NCBI RefSeq assembly: GCF_006439025.1
Contig: NZ_RCYZ01000013.1
Coordinates: 46,338-84,377, forward strand
Direction: 5' to 3'
DNA length: 38,040 bases
DNA from: Hymenobacter nivis
GTDB lineage: Bacteria > Bacteroidota > Bacteroidia > Cytophagales > Hymenobacteraceae
This document shows, in pieces, positions 30,525 to 38,040 of the stretch. Below the pieces are notes generated by a model. That model did not search any database and had not been told where the DNA came from. It saw only the letters and a program-made list of their open reading frames with translations. The position numbers and the translations under genes were made by a program. Every line of letters begins with the position of its first letter. Positions within the stretch are counted from its first letter, which is position 1.

Positions 30525-32495
30525 CTAGTCAGTTTCCATCGCATCAACTGCGATCAGTGTCGACGCCTCGGCCACAAACTTGTCGAGGACACCGTCGGCT
30601 ATTTTGATGGGACCATCGAAACGAGTCACCTTGGGGATAGTTTGTATCGCAGTGGCTTCAACCGCAAGTTGTTTGGCGTTAGCGAAGTAACGCTGTGCTG
30701 CCGCTGAATTGCGGCGGTCAGCTGCGTCTAGCCCCGCCGCGGTTAGTTGAAGCGCTCTGCCCCATACCCGCATAGCGTCAAGCCACGGGCGTGCCTGCTG
30801 GGCAAATGCAGGATCTATGGTTCCGGATTGGATGATATCCGGGGCACTCGTAAACTCGGCGGCCTGGCGCAGCAGGTTTTTAATTGCCTGGTGCCGGGTT
30901 TCATTGTCTCCAAGAGCTATGGCTTCGCGCACTTCGTCAAGCATCGCCTTCAACCGGGGAGCCTGCGGCTGCCAGGGCTGGCTACCAAAAGTTGGTGCCA
31001 GATGCTGCGTATCAAAAAAGGTCATCAACGCGGCTGTCGCCTGTTCGTCTCCCCCGGCCAAGACGCGCGCTGCGTAATTCCAGGTGCGGTCGGCATCGTA
31101 CTCCTTGTCATTCCAACCGAAAGCAGCCACCCCGGTAACCGCGACGCGGCTGGGTGCCTCCTGATTCATGGGATTGGCTAAAATGCCCGTCAGTTCCGCT
31201 GAGAGTCCGGCTTCGCGTCGCGCGTAGGGAGCCAGCAGCAGGCGGCCGGTAGTCTGCGCATAGTCATTCACAGGATAGTTATCCCATAAGAGTGTTTTTT
31301 GTCCAAATGCTTTGGTCGCCGCCTTCGCATCTGCAATGGCAATAGCTGGAGGCACCACGTCGGTCCCAGTCCACTGTACTACTATCTTCGGGTCAAGATT
31401 TTTTCGCAGCGCTGCTTTATACGGGCTCTCTTTTGCATCGTAATATTCGGTCGGTACCATGATCAAGGGGCGGGCTGCCGGATCATGGGCATTGAGGCTG
31501 GCTTGAACGGCATTAAGCAGTTTGGCTTGCGCAATACCTGCTGCTTCCGCACTTGGTGGCCCGAAGGTCTTCGCATCCAGGACGCAATTCCATTTAGTGT
31601 ATTCGATGTCGTCCAGCGCCACATAAAAGCTGTGGACGCCGAGTACGCGTAAGGCCGCGAATTTTTGCTCCAATAAGCGAAGATCTGCCGGGTCGGAGAA
31701 ACAGACCGAGGGGCCTGGGGATATCGCGTAGACGAAGTTGATATGATGGCGCCGAGCAGTCGCCACCAACTTGCCAAGCTCTTTTAAGATATCCGCCGGA
31801 TAAGCTTCGCGCCAGCGATCACGGGCATAAGGATCATCCTTGGGGCTGTATACGTACGTGTTGGCCTTGACGCTAGCGAGGAAGTTCAGATGCTTGCTTC
31901 GACTCTCCATAGACCACGGTGCTCCATAAAAGCCTTCGATGGTGCCTCGAATGGGCATTGCGGGATGATCTTGCAGGACCAGTTTCGGAAAGCCAGGGTG
32001 CTGCATTAATTGCCGGAAGGTTTGCACGCCATGGTACAGGCCATCCGCATCATGACCGGCGAGGGTGATGAGGGCACCGCTGCCCATCGCAACACTTGCA
32101 AGCGTATAGCCTTCGGCATGACTGTCGGCCGTAGCAGCACTTCGTGCCAGCGCTGCGCGCACGACGGGCGCTTCCTCCTGACCAATCACTAAGTAGAGGT
32201 GATCCAAAGCAGCGGGTAACTGTCGCGCCGTTCCGATCGTCTCGACTCCGGAAGACGTGAGGATACTGCGAATAAGCGCTACACTCTCTGGATCGGTACC
32301 TGGTGCTACAATCAGAACAACCGATTTAGCTAGCGTAATCAACCCGTTACCAAGCTTAACCGACACTGGTGCCGGAACCAGTGCCGGTAATGTTGCGGGT
32401 CGTGAAAATGTAGCCCCAGTGCTTTGCCCGGCTGCCTGTGAAAAGGCACTGGAGGTGCTACACAACACCATGAAAAAGGTTAATAATCCTTTCAT
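30525..32495 (-). CDS. GH84 beta-N-acetylglucosaminidase (O-GlcNAcase-like)
   Basis: 656 residues with signal peptide MKGLLTFFMVLCSTSSAFSQ. Residues about 35-180 are the GH20-like domain that precedes GH84 catalytic domains. The barrel has RGTIEGFYGAPWS at 183-195, YVYSPKDDPYARDRWR, then the catalytic pair Asp295-Asp296 in VALDDIE. WDNYPVND and a helical C-terminal part follow. Such enzymes remove terminal GlcNAc from glycans or proteins with substrate assistance. It is secreted to the periplasm or outside. The GC content looks lower than in flanking genes, as with the decayed araB next to it, suggesting separate acquisition. No SusCD pair is seen. Confidence 0.9.
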   Translation of the reverse strand: MKGLLTFFMVLCSTSSAFSQAAGQSTGATFSRPATLPALVPAPVSVKLGNGLITLAKSVVLIVAPGTDPESVALIRSILTSSGVETIGTARQLPAALDHLYLVIGQEEAPVVRAALARSAATADSHAEGYTLASVAMGSGALITLAGHDADGLYHGVQTFRQLMQHPGFPKLVLQDHPAMPIRGTIEGFYGAPWSMESRSKHLNFLASVKANTYVYSPKDDPYARDRWREAYPADILKELGKLVATARRHHINFVYAISPGPSVCFSDPADLRLLEQKFAALRVLGVHSFYVALDDIEYTKWNCVLDAKTFGPPSAEAAGIAQAKLLNAVQASLNAHDPAARPLIMVPTEYYDAKESPYKAALRKNLDPKIVVQWTGTDVVPPAIAIADAKAATKAFGQKTLLWDNYPVNDYAQTTGRLLLAPYARREAGLSAELTGILANPMNQEAPSRVAVTGVAAFGWNDKEYDADRTWNYAARVLAGGDEQATAALMTFFDTQHLAPTFGSQPWQPQAPRLKAMLDEVREAIALGDNETRHQAIKNLLRQAAEFTSAPDIIQSGTIDPAFAQQARPWLDAMRVWGRALQLTAAGLDAADRRNSAAAQRYFANAKQLAVEATAIQTIPKVTRFDGPIKIADGVLDKFVAEASTLIAVDAMETD

Positions 32496-32671
32496 TACGT
32501 TTTGAAACTGGGAGGTGGACAGCCCGATGAAACGGGCGTCCGATTATGCTTTCAGTACAACACCTTGTTGGACAATAGCTACTATTTACCTGAGCGTAGT
32601 AAGCCGCGACAGTGCAAGAGTGAGGTGGTCGAGTAAAAAAGGACAGGGGCAAGTCTTGTCGTCCACGGCTC

Positions 32672-33085
32672 ATGCCCGACAAAACACCTCTGAGCGACTT
32701 GCCGCTGACCCGCAAGAACTACACGCCCGCCTTTGAAGCCGAGTGCGTGCGCTAGGTAGCCGCTGGGGCCCGGCAAACCGATGTGGCCCGCGCCCAGGGC
32801 CTGTCGCCCGCCTTGCTGGGCCGCTGGCAGCGCCCAGCGTTGGCTGAGGCCGTACCGAGCAGTGCAGAACGTGAGGAAATGAAGCGTTTGCGCGCCGAGC
32901 TCAAACGCGCAAAGACGGTTACGACATTTTAAAAAAGTCGTAACCGTCTTTGCGCAGCCGCCTCCCTCATGAGCCGTTACCAGTTTATTGAGCAGGTGGC
33001 GGCCACTAAGCCGGTGCAGGTGCTCTGCCGCGTGCTACAGGTTAGCGCCGCTGGCTATTATCAGCGGGGGCAGCCAGGCAGATGG
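32672..33085 (+). pseudogene. IS3-family transposase (OrfA and start of OrfB), broken
   Basis: OrfA reads LSDLPLTRKNYTPAFEAECVR, a stop at 32753, then VAAGARQTDVARAQGLSPALLGRWQ and EREEMKRLRAELKRAK, the HTH plus leucine-zipper order of IS3 OrfA. After a disturbed stretch the -1 frame would give KKVVTVFAQPPP. OrfB begins MSRYQFIEQ at 32969 and continues CRVLQVSAAGYY, but ends near 33085 where unrelated sequence begins. A perfect palindrome occupies the OrfA end. The rest of the insertion sequence is lost. Confidence 0.8.
32907..32955. repeat. Perfect 19-bp palindrome at the OrfA frameshift site
   Basis: GCGCAAAGACGGTTACGAC (32907-32925) and its exact complement (32937-32955) flank an 11-nt centre ATTTTAAAAAA. 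The centre with the following G gives the slippery A6G of IS3 elements. The left arm replaces the expected OrfA codons after AK. Confidence 0.8.
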
Positions 33086-33177
33086 CCGCTAACAGGGGAA
33101 ACAGTTTCCTGGGAGTAGGAAAAGAGAAAGAGCAAGCGGAAAGAGCTGTCCGTCAGCCAAGCCGACAAGCAACTCCC

Positions 33178-33930
33178 TCATTGTCCCAGGCGGAAGTCGG
33201 CGATGCTCGTCTGGGTGAGGGTGCAGTTATCGAAGCGGGTGCTCATGCCGTTGCCGACCGGCGCCTGGGAACTGAGGCCCAGCCAGATGGTGGCGGGGTA
33301 GTCGTTTTTATACAGCCGGGCCAGCTCCCACTGCTTGCCGTCGAGCGAGTGGTAAAAGCCGATGGTTTTGGCATCGGACGAGATTTTCAGGTACACCTGC
33401 TTAGCCGTGACCAGGTCGTGGTCGTTGTCGTCGGAGGTGCCGATGGTGCGCACGCTCACAACCCGCGTGCGGGCCCGCTCGTCGCGCTCAAAGCAGAACT
33501 TCTGCCACCAGTCGGGGCGCAGGTAGACGTAGAGCACGCCGGCGTCGTAGGTTTCCAGAAACTGCGGGGCGACCCGGGCCGTGAGGGTGAAGGGCTTGGT
33601 GTTGTCCACCTGGGTCAGCAGCACGGGGGCGCTTTGGTTGGTGAGCTTGCCGTCAGGGTCGTTGAAGTTATCGCTTTTGGCTTCGGCGCGCAGCGTGAGC
33701 ACGCCTTTATCGACGGTGGCGTGCTGGGCCGCCCCGTTCAGCGAGCGGGTGAACGTGAGGTTGCCGAACTGCACGTTGCACGGCTCACCAGGTACGGCAA
33801 GCGGGGCCGCGTCCTTCGCCGCCGTAGTCGGCGTAGCGGTGGCGGCCTCGGGAGCCGACGCCGTCGTGGCCGAATCAGGCGTGCAGGCGGTGAGCAAGGC
33901 CAGCGGCAGTAGGTAGGGGGGGATTTTCAT
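33178..33930 (-). CDS. DUF1349 lipoprotein (concanavalin-like fold)
   Basis: 250 residues. Lipoprotein signal LALLTAC with Cys16, then an Ala/Thr/Ser-rich linker to about residue 50. The rest fits DUF1349: FGNLTFTRSL, LTLRAEAKSDNFNDP, FTLTARVAPQFLETYDAGVLYVYLRPDWWQKFCFERD, then FYHSLDGKQWELARL and WLGLSSQAP. It is a beta-sandwich likely to bind carbohydrate or another ligand at the cell surface. It has a weak neighbourhood link to the glycosidase upstream, since an IS relic lies between them. It is a single-gene unit. Confidence 0.85.
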   Translation of the reverse strand: MKIPPYLLPLALLTACTPDSATTASAPEAATATPTTAAKDAAPLAVPGEPCNVQFGNLTFTRSLNGAAQHATVDKGVLTLRAEAKSDNFNDPDGKLTNQSAPVLLTQVDNTKPFTLTARVAPQFLETYDAGVLYVYLRPDWWQKFCFERDERARTRVVSVRTIGTSDDNDHDLVTAKQVYLKISSDAKTIGFYHSLDGKQWELARLYKNDYPATIWLGLSSQAPVGNGMSTRFDNCTLTQTSIADFRLGQ

Positions 33931-34829
33931 GGGGCAAGAAAAAGGGATTTGGTGAAATCCTGTAAGGAGGTAGATAGCTGGAAACCAGGTTGTGAAGGCG
34001 CACAGCCGCTTGGCTTGGGTTGCCTAGGGTAGCTAGGCGTGCGAAGTGCGGCCGTACTTACCCATGCGCAAGCCCGGGGCCAACGGACGCCCGTTGGGCT
34101 AGCACGCGGCCAAGTGCTGCCCGGAGGGCTCGCTCAGCGGCTTGCCTCAGGAGAGCAGCAAAGCTATGAGCGGCACAAGGCCCTGCCAATGGTTATTAAT
34201 AACCACTCCACAGCGCGTGTGAACGGCTGGTTTGGGGGTATCCGGCTGGTTTGCCTGGTCAAGATGGTACTTAATAACCAGGCAGCGGACGGGCGAGAAT
34301 GCCTACTCCATGGCCCGTCGCCGAGTGCAGTGGGTCCGCCCGAAGGCGTGTTCCGCGACCCCGCTAGGGCGGCGCGCTCGTTTCGCGACCGCGACCTAGT
34401 GCTGGCCCCACAAGGGACGCCGGCGAGGATAGTGCGCCAATCCGGGGGCGGGCGGGTGGGGCGCCAAGCGCCTGCGGCAGCCTTTAGCCGCGGCACGGGG
34501 TTGCTGGGGCTGACCTAGGGGGAGCACTTGGCTACCTAGCGCCGTCAGCGGCCGGCCAGGCCAGCCAACACGTCGGTGGACCACGCCGTTACTAACCCGT
34601 GCCCCAGCTACAGGACACCGCAGCCACGCCACTGCTTAGCTCAGGCCCGTACACGCGCCGTTTGCGTTGCCGGGAAAGCAGTGGGTCATACCTTGCCCTG
34701 ACGAGGCAGCCAAAGGGTCGCAACCACCAGCCATAAGGCAAACGGGGGCCTAAAAGCCACCAGCGCAACTTACAAATTCGTTTCCTTTTGCCCTCCTCCG
34801 TTTCCCGAACACGCCCCTAGACTCCCTAG
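33931..34829. other. About 900 bp without a supported gene
   Basis: Open frames here are low in protein-likeness on both strands. Two related palindromic sites are visible, GGTTATTAATAACC (34191-34204, perfect) and GGTACTTAATAACC (34266-34279). They could be operators or remnants. No transposase or RNA gene was recognised. Confidence 0.45.
34191..34204. promoter_or_regulatory. Perfect 14-bp palindrome
   Basis: GGTTATTAATAACC, with a close variant 75 bp downstream (34266-34279). The nearest gene on the right starts 626 bp away, so a regulatory role is uncertain. Confidence 0.3.
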
Positions 34830-35591
34830 ATGAACAACAGCCGAAGTTTGTTAGATACAAAATTGCTAGCCCAGCGCTTCGAAGCGGGGAACGATGCGAG
34901 CGTTCAACTGGAAGCCTGCCAGCACATTGCGCAAACTTATGCCACCATAGAAAATGGTATAGCTGTTCTTTCCGATTTCAACACCCGGCAAAGCTACCTC
35001 TACCCCGGTGGGGTGGCGCAGCAGCTTGGTCTGGACGAAAACAATACCACCATGAGGTCGATATGGGAGGATGAGCTATTCAACAGAATACATCCCGAGG
35101 ACCTCCAACGAAAATACCGGCTGGAGTTTCAGTTCTTTCAGTTGATGAAATCTATCGATGTGGCACAACGCTTTGATTACGAAGCTGTAAGCAAGCTCAG
35201 AATCAAGAACAAAGAGGGAAATTATGTCTTCGTAAGGCACCGTATTCTCTACCTGAAAGGTCCTGAAGATGATGCCATACGGTTTGCGCTTTGTCTGTAC
35301 AATGTGCTCTATACGCATCCAGAATTTGACATTCCCCAAGGAGTTATTGTGAACACGAAGACCGCGGAGGTTATCGATTATGACAAGCAGCAGTTTGACA
35401 ATAAGTTGTCTTCGCGGGAGAAGGAGATTTTAGGATTGATTCAGTACGGAAGAAGAAGCAAGGAAATCGCCAGCCAGCTAGCGGTGAGTATCAATACGGT
35501 TCATCGGCACCGACAAAACATCTTGCAAAAGCTCAAGGTGAGCAGTGCGATAGAAGCGTGCCGGGTTGCTCAAAATATGGGCTTGCTTTGA
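34830..35591 (+). CDS. LuxR-type regulator with PAS-like sensing domain
   Basis: 253 residues. Residues about 25-150 resemble a PAS-type domain (IENGIAVLSDFNTRQSYLY, IWEDELFNRIHPEDLQRKY, then RFALCLYNVLY). The C-terminal domain (about 190-253) is a LuxR-type HTH: LSSREKEILGLIQYGRRSKEIASQLAVSINTVHRHRQNILQKLKV. No receiver domain. Base composition is visibly lower in GC than the neighbours. It is an orphan regulator flanked by long gene-free stretches, suggesting transfer. The signal and targets are unknown. Confidence 0.88.
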   Translation: MNNSRSLLDTKLLAQRFEAGNDASVQLEACQHIAQTYATIENGIAVLSDFNTRQSYLYPGGVAQQLGLDENNTTMRSIWEDELFNRIHPEDLQRKYRLEFQFFQLMKSIDVAQRFDYEAVSKLRIKNKEGNYVFVRHRILYLKGPEDDAIRFALCLYNVLYTHPEFDIPQGVIVNTKTAEVIDYDKQQFDNKLSSREKEILGLIQYGRRSKEIASQLAVSINTVHRHRQNILQKLKVSSAIEACRVAQNMGLL

Positions 35592-35730
35592 GTAGATTTT
35601 TACCTTGGTTAACGTTACCGTACTACCCTTCAGGTAGCGTAAAGCATACTAGGAGAGGAGGCAGGAAACGCTCCTTTCCCCACCTCCTCTACTTGGGCGT
35701 CCCCCCAAGGGGCGGTCAGAAGTAAGTGGA

Positions 35731-35871
35731 CGTGGCTGTTGCAGAACTCAACAGCAAACCGAAAGGGAGACTTGCATCAGCTAAATCAGCGCAGCAAACC
35801 GCTCAAAAAGCTGATTTTAGGCTAGCAGCAACCTATTTTTAAACGACCTACCTGGTTCTGCAACAGCTACG
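35731..35871. mobile_element. MITE-like element with 17-bp inverted repeats
   Basis: CGTGGCTGTTGCAGAAC at 35731-35747 and GTTCTGCAACAGCTACG at 35855-35871 are inverted repeats differing at one position, bounding 141 bp without a gene. The GGCTGTTGCA core looks like IS5/IS982-type transposon ends. No target duplication is obvious. It could be a miniature element or an IS with its gene deleted. Confidence 0.5.
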
Positions 35872-36056
35872 GGGCCCTTATTGGAGTATTCGATGCTGAT
35901 ATCTACAGTATTGTAGGTGCTGATTTGCGCTAGTTGCTTTAGCTACCACGTAGCGTGCTTAACCAGCGCTACGACTAGTTAGCGTGGCTGATTAAGTAGG
36001 CCAAGACCAAAAGCGGGTCGCACCGACTGCGCAACTCAAAGGCAGCACATAGCGGA

Positions 36057-36083
36057 AAAGTCCAGCCTGGTAGGCTGGACTTT
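36057..36083. terminator. Hairpin terminator
   Basis: Perfect 11-bp stem AAAGTCCAGCC / GGCTGGACTTT with loop TGGTA, with A and T bases on the outer edges. It lies downstream (minus strand) of the hydrolase gene and may also end transcription from the left. Confidence 0.65.
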
Positions 36084-36279
36084 AAAGCGGCTGAACCTTT
36101 TAAGCTAGTAAAAGGACGTTTCTGCGCTCCTGCCGCAGCTTAATTGGCGTTAGTTTTCTGGGCAGCGCACCGGCTGTAAAATAATGGTAGCCAAAGGTTT
36201 TAAAAGGAAAAATGTCAAACATGGGTCATAAAGCGCACCTACAACTGACGGGGGCGTTCGTTCGCAGGCAGCGGGCTTA

Positions 36280-37170
36280 CTACCCATGCAACACCGCCTC
36301 CACAATGGCTGCCGGGGCTTCGCGGGGCACGTAGTGCCCCACGCCCGGCAGCACCTGCCGTTGGTAGGGACCCGTGAAGTAAGACTCTTTGCCCTCGGAG
36401 GAAGCCACTAGGCCAGCCCCGTCCAACTCGCCGTGCAGCACGGTGGTGGGCACGCTGATTTTGGGCTGGGGCGTCAACTGCTTTTGCAGCGCGTCGTAGC
36501 GCGGGTCGGGTGGGGCGGCTCCCCAACGCACACAGTAGGCGTGCAGCACTACCTCTACCCAATCGGGGTTATTCCAAGAAGCAGCGGTGCGCGCAAACTC
36601 CGCTTCGGTGAAGGCCATCGTGGGCGACCACAGGTGCCAGATATAGCGGCAAAACTCCTGACGGTTGCTTTTGAGAGCCTCGTGGCCCCGCTCGGTGTGA
36701 AAAAACCACTGGTACCAGTAAGCGTGAACCTGATTGATGGGAATTTGGTCGCCTGGCTTGATGCCGGTGCCGTAGCCTACCGATGCGGCAACCAGCCGCA
36801 CTACCCGCTCAGGCCAGAGGGCCGCTACGAGGTAGGCCGCGTGGGCGCCCCAGTCGTGGCCCACAAGCACCACTTGGTCGATGCCCAGCCGGTCGAGCAG
36901 GTCGATGGCATCCTGGGCCTGGGCCACTGCCTGGCCCGAGCGGGGCGTGCGCGCGTCCAGAAAAACAGAGCCACCGCAGCCGCGCATAGAGGGAGCCAAC
37001 GTCTGGTAGCCGGCGGCCAGTAAAGGCTCTACCACGCCATCCCAGGTACGCACGTCATCGGGAAAGCCGTGTAATAGCAATACTACAGGGGCCTCGGCGG
37101 GGCCGCGGCGCTCGTAGGCGATGCGCAGCACTTCGGTTTCGACGGTACCGGTAAAGGTAGAAGAAGGCAT
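36280..37170 (-). CDS. Alpha/beta hydrolase, epoxide-hydrolase-like
   Basis: 296 residues, usual length. The oxyanion motif HGFPD is at 34-38, the nucleophile Asp106 lies in VGHDWGAH, and the catalytic His279 in GVGHYVPRE. An acidic residue in VLHGELDGAG is the likely third member. Asp rather than Ser as nucleophile separates epoxide hydrolases and haloalkane dehalogenases from esterases. The cap region (about 135-215) has YWYQWFFHTERG. Cytoplasmic, with no signal peptide. Substrate not predictable. It is in the same direction as the membrane protein gene upstream, but 220 bp separate them. Confidence 0.9.
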   Translation of the reverse strand: MPSSTFTGTVETEVLRIAYERRGPAEAPVVLLLHGFPDDVRTWDGVVEPLLAAGYQTLAPSMRGCGGSVFLDARTPRSGQAVAQAQDAIDLLDRLGIDQVVLVGHDWGAHAAYLVAALWPERVVRLVAASVGYGTGIKPGDQIPINQVHAYWYQWFFHTERGHEALKSNRQEFCRYIWHLWSPTMAFTEAEFARTAASWNNPDWVEVVLHAYCVRWGAAPPDPRYDALQKQLTPQPKISVPTTVLHGELDGAGLVASSEGKESYFTGPYQRQVLPGVGHYVPREAPAAIVEAVLHG

Positions 37171-37393
37171 AAAGAACAGAAAATAAAGTAATAAGCATCA
37201 AGTAGTCACTGCCTACTACACCCAAAAGTTTGCACGGGCGAGTAGCGTTGTGGCTATAGAATCACCGGGTCCGGCCCGTACCAAAAACGCCGCGACCAAA
37301 GGCTGGCTGCGGCGCTCGGTAGGCTGCTTGAAGGGCAGCCAGGCCGCTGCCGGCGCGAAAAGATTACCCGCCGCTACCGGCGAGGGCCGAAAG

Positions 37394-37762
37394 CTAGGTG
37401 TGCTTTGGCATTTCCTCGGGGCACGAAAGCAGGCCAGCCATCAGCCCGAATACGCCCATGGCCAGGAAGGTATTACGGGCGCGCTTGTTGTGGGCAAATC
37501 CTAATGTCCACGGGGCGGTCAACGCCGTGAGGCCGCCCAGCGTGTCAATGGCCAAGTGCGCCTTGTAGGGCATCACACGAATAGGACCCCACTCGGCGCT
37601 TGTGAAGAGACTGGAAATCAATATAGTACCACTTAGAATATGGCACAGCGTGGTGGCGGCTTTCTCTTCGGTGAATCCGACCAGCTCCGGGGCTGAGGCC
37701 ACGAGCGGGGCGTACGAGTAGTCGGTAAAGGCGTGCTGACGACGCGAGATGGGTTGAAACAT
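37394..37762 (-). CDS. Small membrane protein, SPW-like
   Basis: 122 residues with three to four hydrophobic segments (TTLCHILSGTILISSLFT, AHLAIDTLGGLTALTAPWTLGF, NTFLAMGVFGLMAGLLS). The TAPWTLGF segment recalls the SPW motif of that small membrane family, and a soluble N-terminus starts MFQPISRRQHAFTDYSYAPLVA. The function of this family is not established. The short acidic/His tail PEEMPKHT closes the protein. Confidence 0.65.
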   Translation of the reverse strand: MFQPISRRQHAFTDYSYAPLVASAPELVGFTEEKAATTLCHILSGTILISSLFTSAEWGPIRVMPYKAHLAIDTLGGLTALTAPWTLGFAHNKRARNTFLAMGVFGLMAGLLSCPEEMPKHT

Positions 37763-37925
37763 AATGAGTAACGGGTGAGCCGTCGCGAATGGCAGTGGCA
37801 GGGTGGATTGATTGCAGCCTAAAAAGCTGCAAAGAGGCTCCTGGAAAGCCCTTAGGAGACCCTAGCGGTAGGTTAGGGGCGAGGCCCGAGGCAACTGCCC
37901 GGCCCACGCGCCCCTAGCCAGCCAA

Positions 37926-38040
37926 TTAGTCGGGCATTTGGTTAATGTCCGTCGGCTCGACGCGGGGCGTAGCGTTCATCATATGCCGGTATTTGGCACT
38001 CGACTCGTAGGCCTTGATGCGCACCCGGTTGATGCTGCCC
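37926..38040 (-). CDS. 3' end of an unidentified gene, cut by the window edge
   Basis: The final 37 codons, read on the minus strand, end at TAA 37926-37928. They contain VRIKAYESSAKYRHMMNATP and finish DINQMPD. Composition is protein-like with no gaps. Family not recognisable from this part. It does not continue in frame across to position 1, so the window ends are not adjacent in a simple circle. Confidence 0.6.
   Translation of the reverse strand, partial: GSINRVRIKAYESSAKYRHMMNATPRVEPTDINQMPD

Larger units (their letters stand above)
35592..36279. other. Gene-free stretch with a MITE-like element and terminator
   Basis: No gene is supported on either strand over about 690 bp. It holds a weak hairpin (AGAGGAGG 35654-35661 with CCTCCTCT 35683-35690), a possible MITE (35731-35871) and a hairpin terminator (36057-36083). 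Confidence 0.5.

Noticed and set aside
1..38040. Closed circular plasmid
   Set aside because: The gene cut at 38040 does not continue in frame at position 1, where a stop occurs within a few codons.

Overview
The window looks like part of a mobilisable plasmid, or a plasmid-derived contig, from a Hymenobacter-type bacterium (Bacteroidota, Cytophagales). This is inferred from generally high GC, Bacteroidota-type -7 boxes (TAnnTTTG) before several genes, three large secreted proteins with type IX secretion (T9SS) C-terminal sorting domains, and a MobV relaxase with a Rep_3 initiator. No database search was possible, so the genus is an inference. The ends of the window do not join into one reading frame, so I do not claim a closed circle.

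Layout. 0.2-2.8 kb: small plasmid-type hypothetical genes, an XRE regulator and a small RHH protein. 2.8-3.7 kb: two nested remains of Tn3-family transposons, then a small gene belonging to a family with three copies in the window. 3.7-8.1 kb: the plasmid core, made of a MobV relaxase (minus strand), an oriT with the TAGTGTG/TTA nick motif, about 1 kb without genes, an iteron origin and a Rep_3 initiator. 8.3-9.5 kb: parA and an RHH-type partner. From 8.6 to 12.6 kb there are four arrays of 9-bp units (consensus RTRTTACYN), all in the same orientation: inside the parA partner gene, directly upstream of parA, and on both sides of a Fic operon. Between them lie a winged-helix/nucleotidyltransferase pair that resembles an AbiE-type toxin-antitoxin system and the Fic operon.

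12.7-22 kb: envelope and secreted proteins (redoxin lipoprotein, NUC1-type nuclease lipoprotein, T9SS propeller-like protein, outer membrane barrel), a DUF892 ferritin-like protein and several hypothetical genes. 22.4-26.8 kb: two more large T9SS proteins. 26967-29001: a 2.0-kb unit with 38-bp Tn3-type terminal inverted repeats and no transposase. It carries an AraC regulator and an SDR oxidoreductase, each preceded by a copy of the same 24-bp sequence. Its two ends lie in two different broken genes, a third copy of the small gene family on the left and an Old Yellow Enzyme gene on the right.

29.4-38 kb: an HxlR regulator, a decayed ribulokinase, a GH84 glycosidase, an IS3 relic, a DUF1349 lipoprotein, a LuxR-type regulator, a possible MITE, an epoxide-hydrolase-like enzyme, a small membrane protein and the 3' end of one more gene. 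Several of these (GH84, LuxR) look lower in GC than their neighbours, which fits separate acquisition.

The most interesting signal is the set of 9-bp arrays. Together with ParA and an RHH protein they resemble centromere/operator systems such as omega-delta of pSM19035, where one RHH protein binds short unspaced repeats at several promoters and also serves partition. Other notable points are the transposase-free Tn3-type unit carrying a regulator with its likely target, and the duplicated divergent gene module (3.35-3.69 kb and 20.76-21.62 kb).
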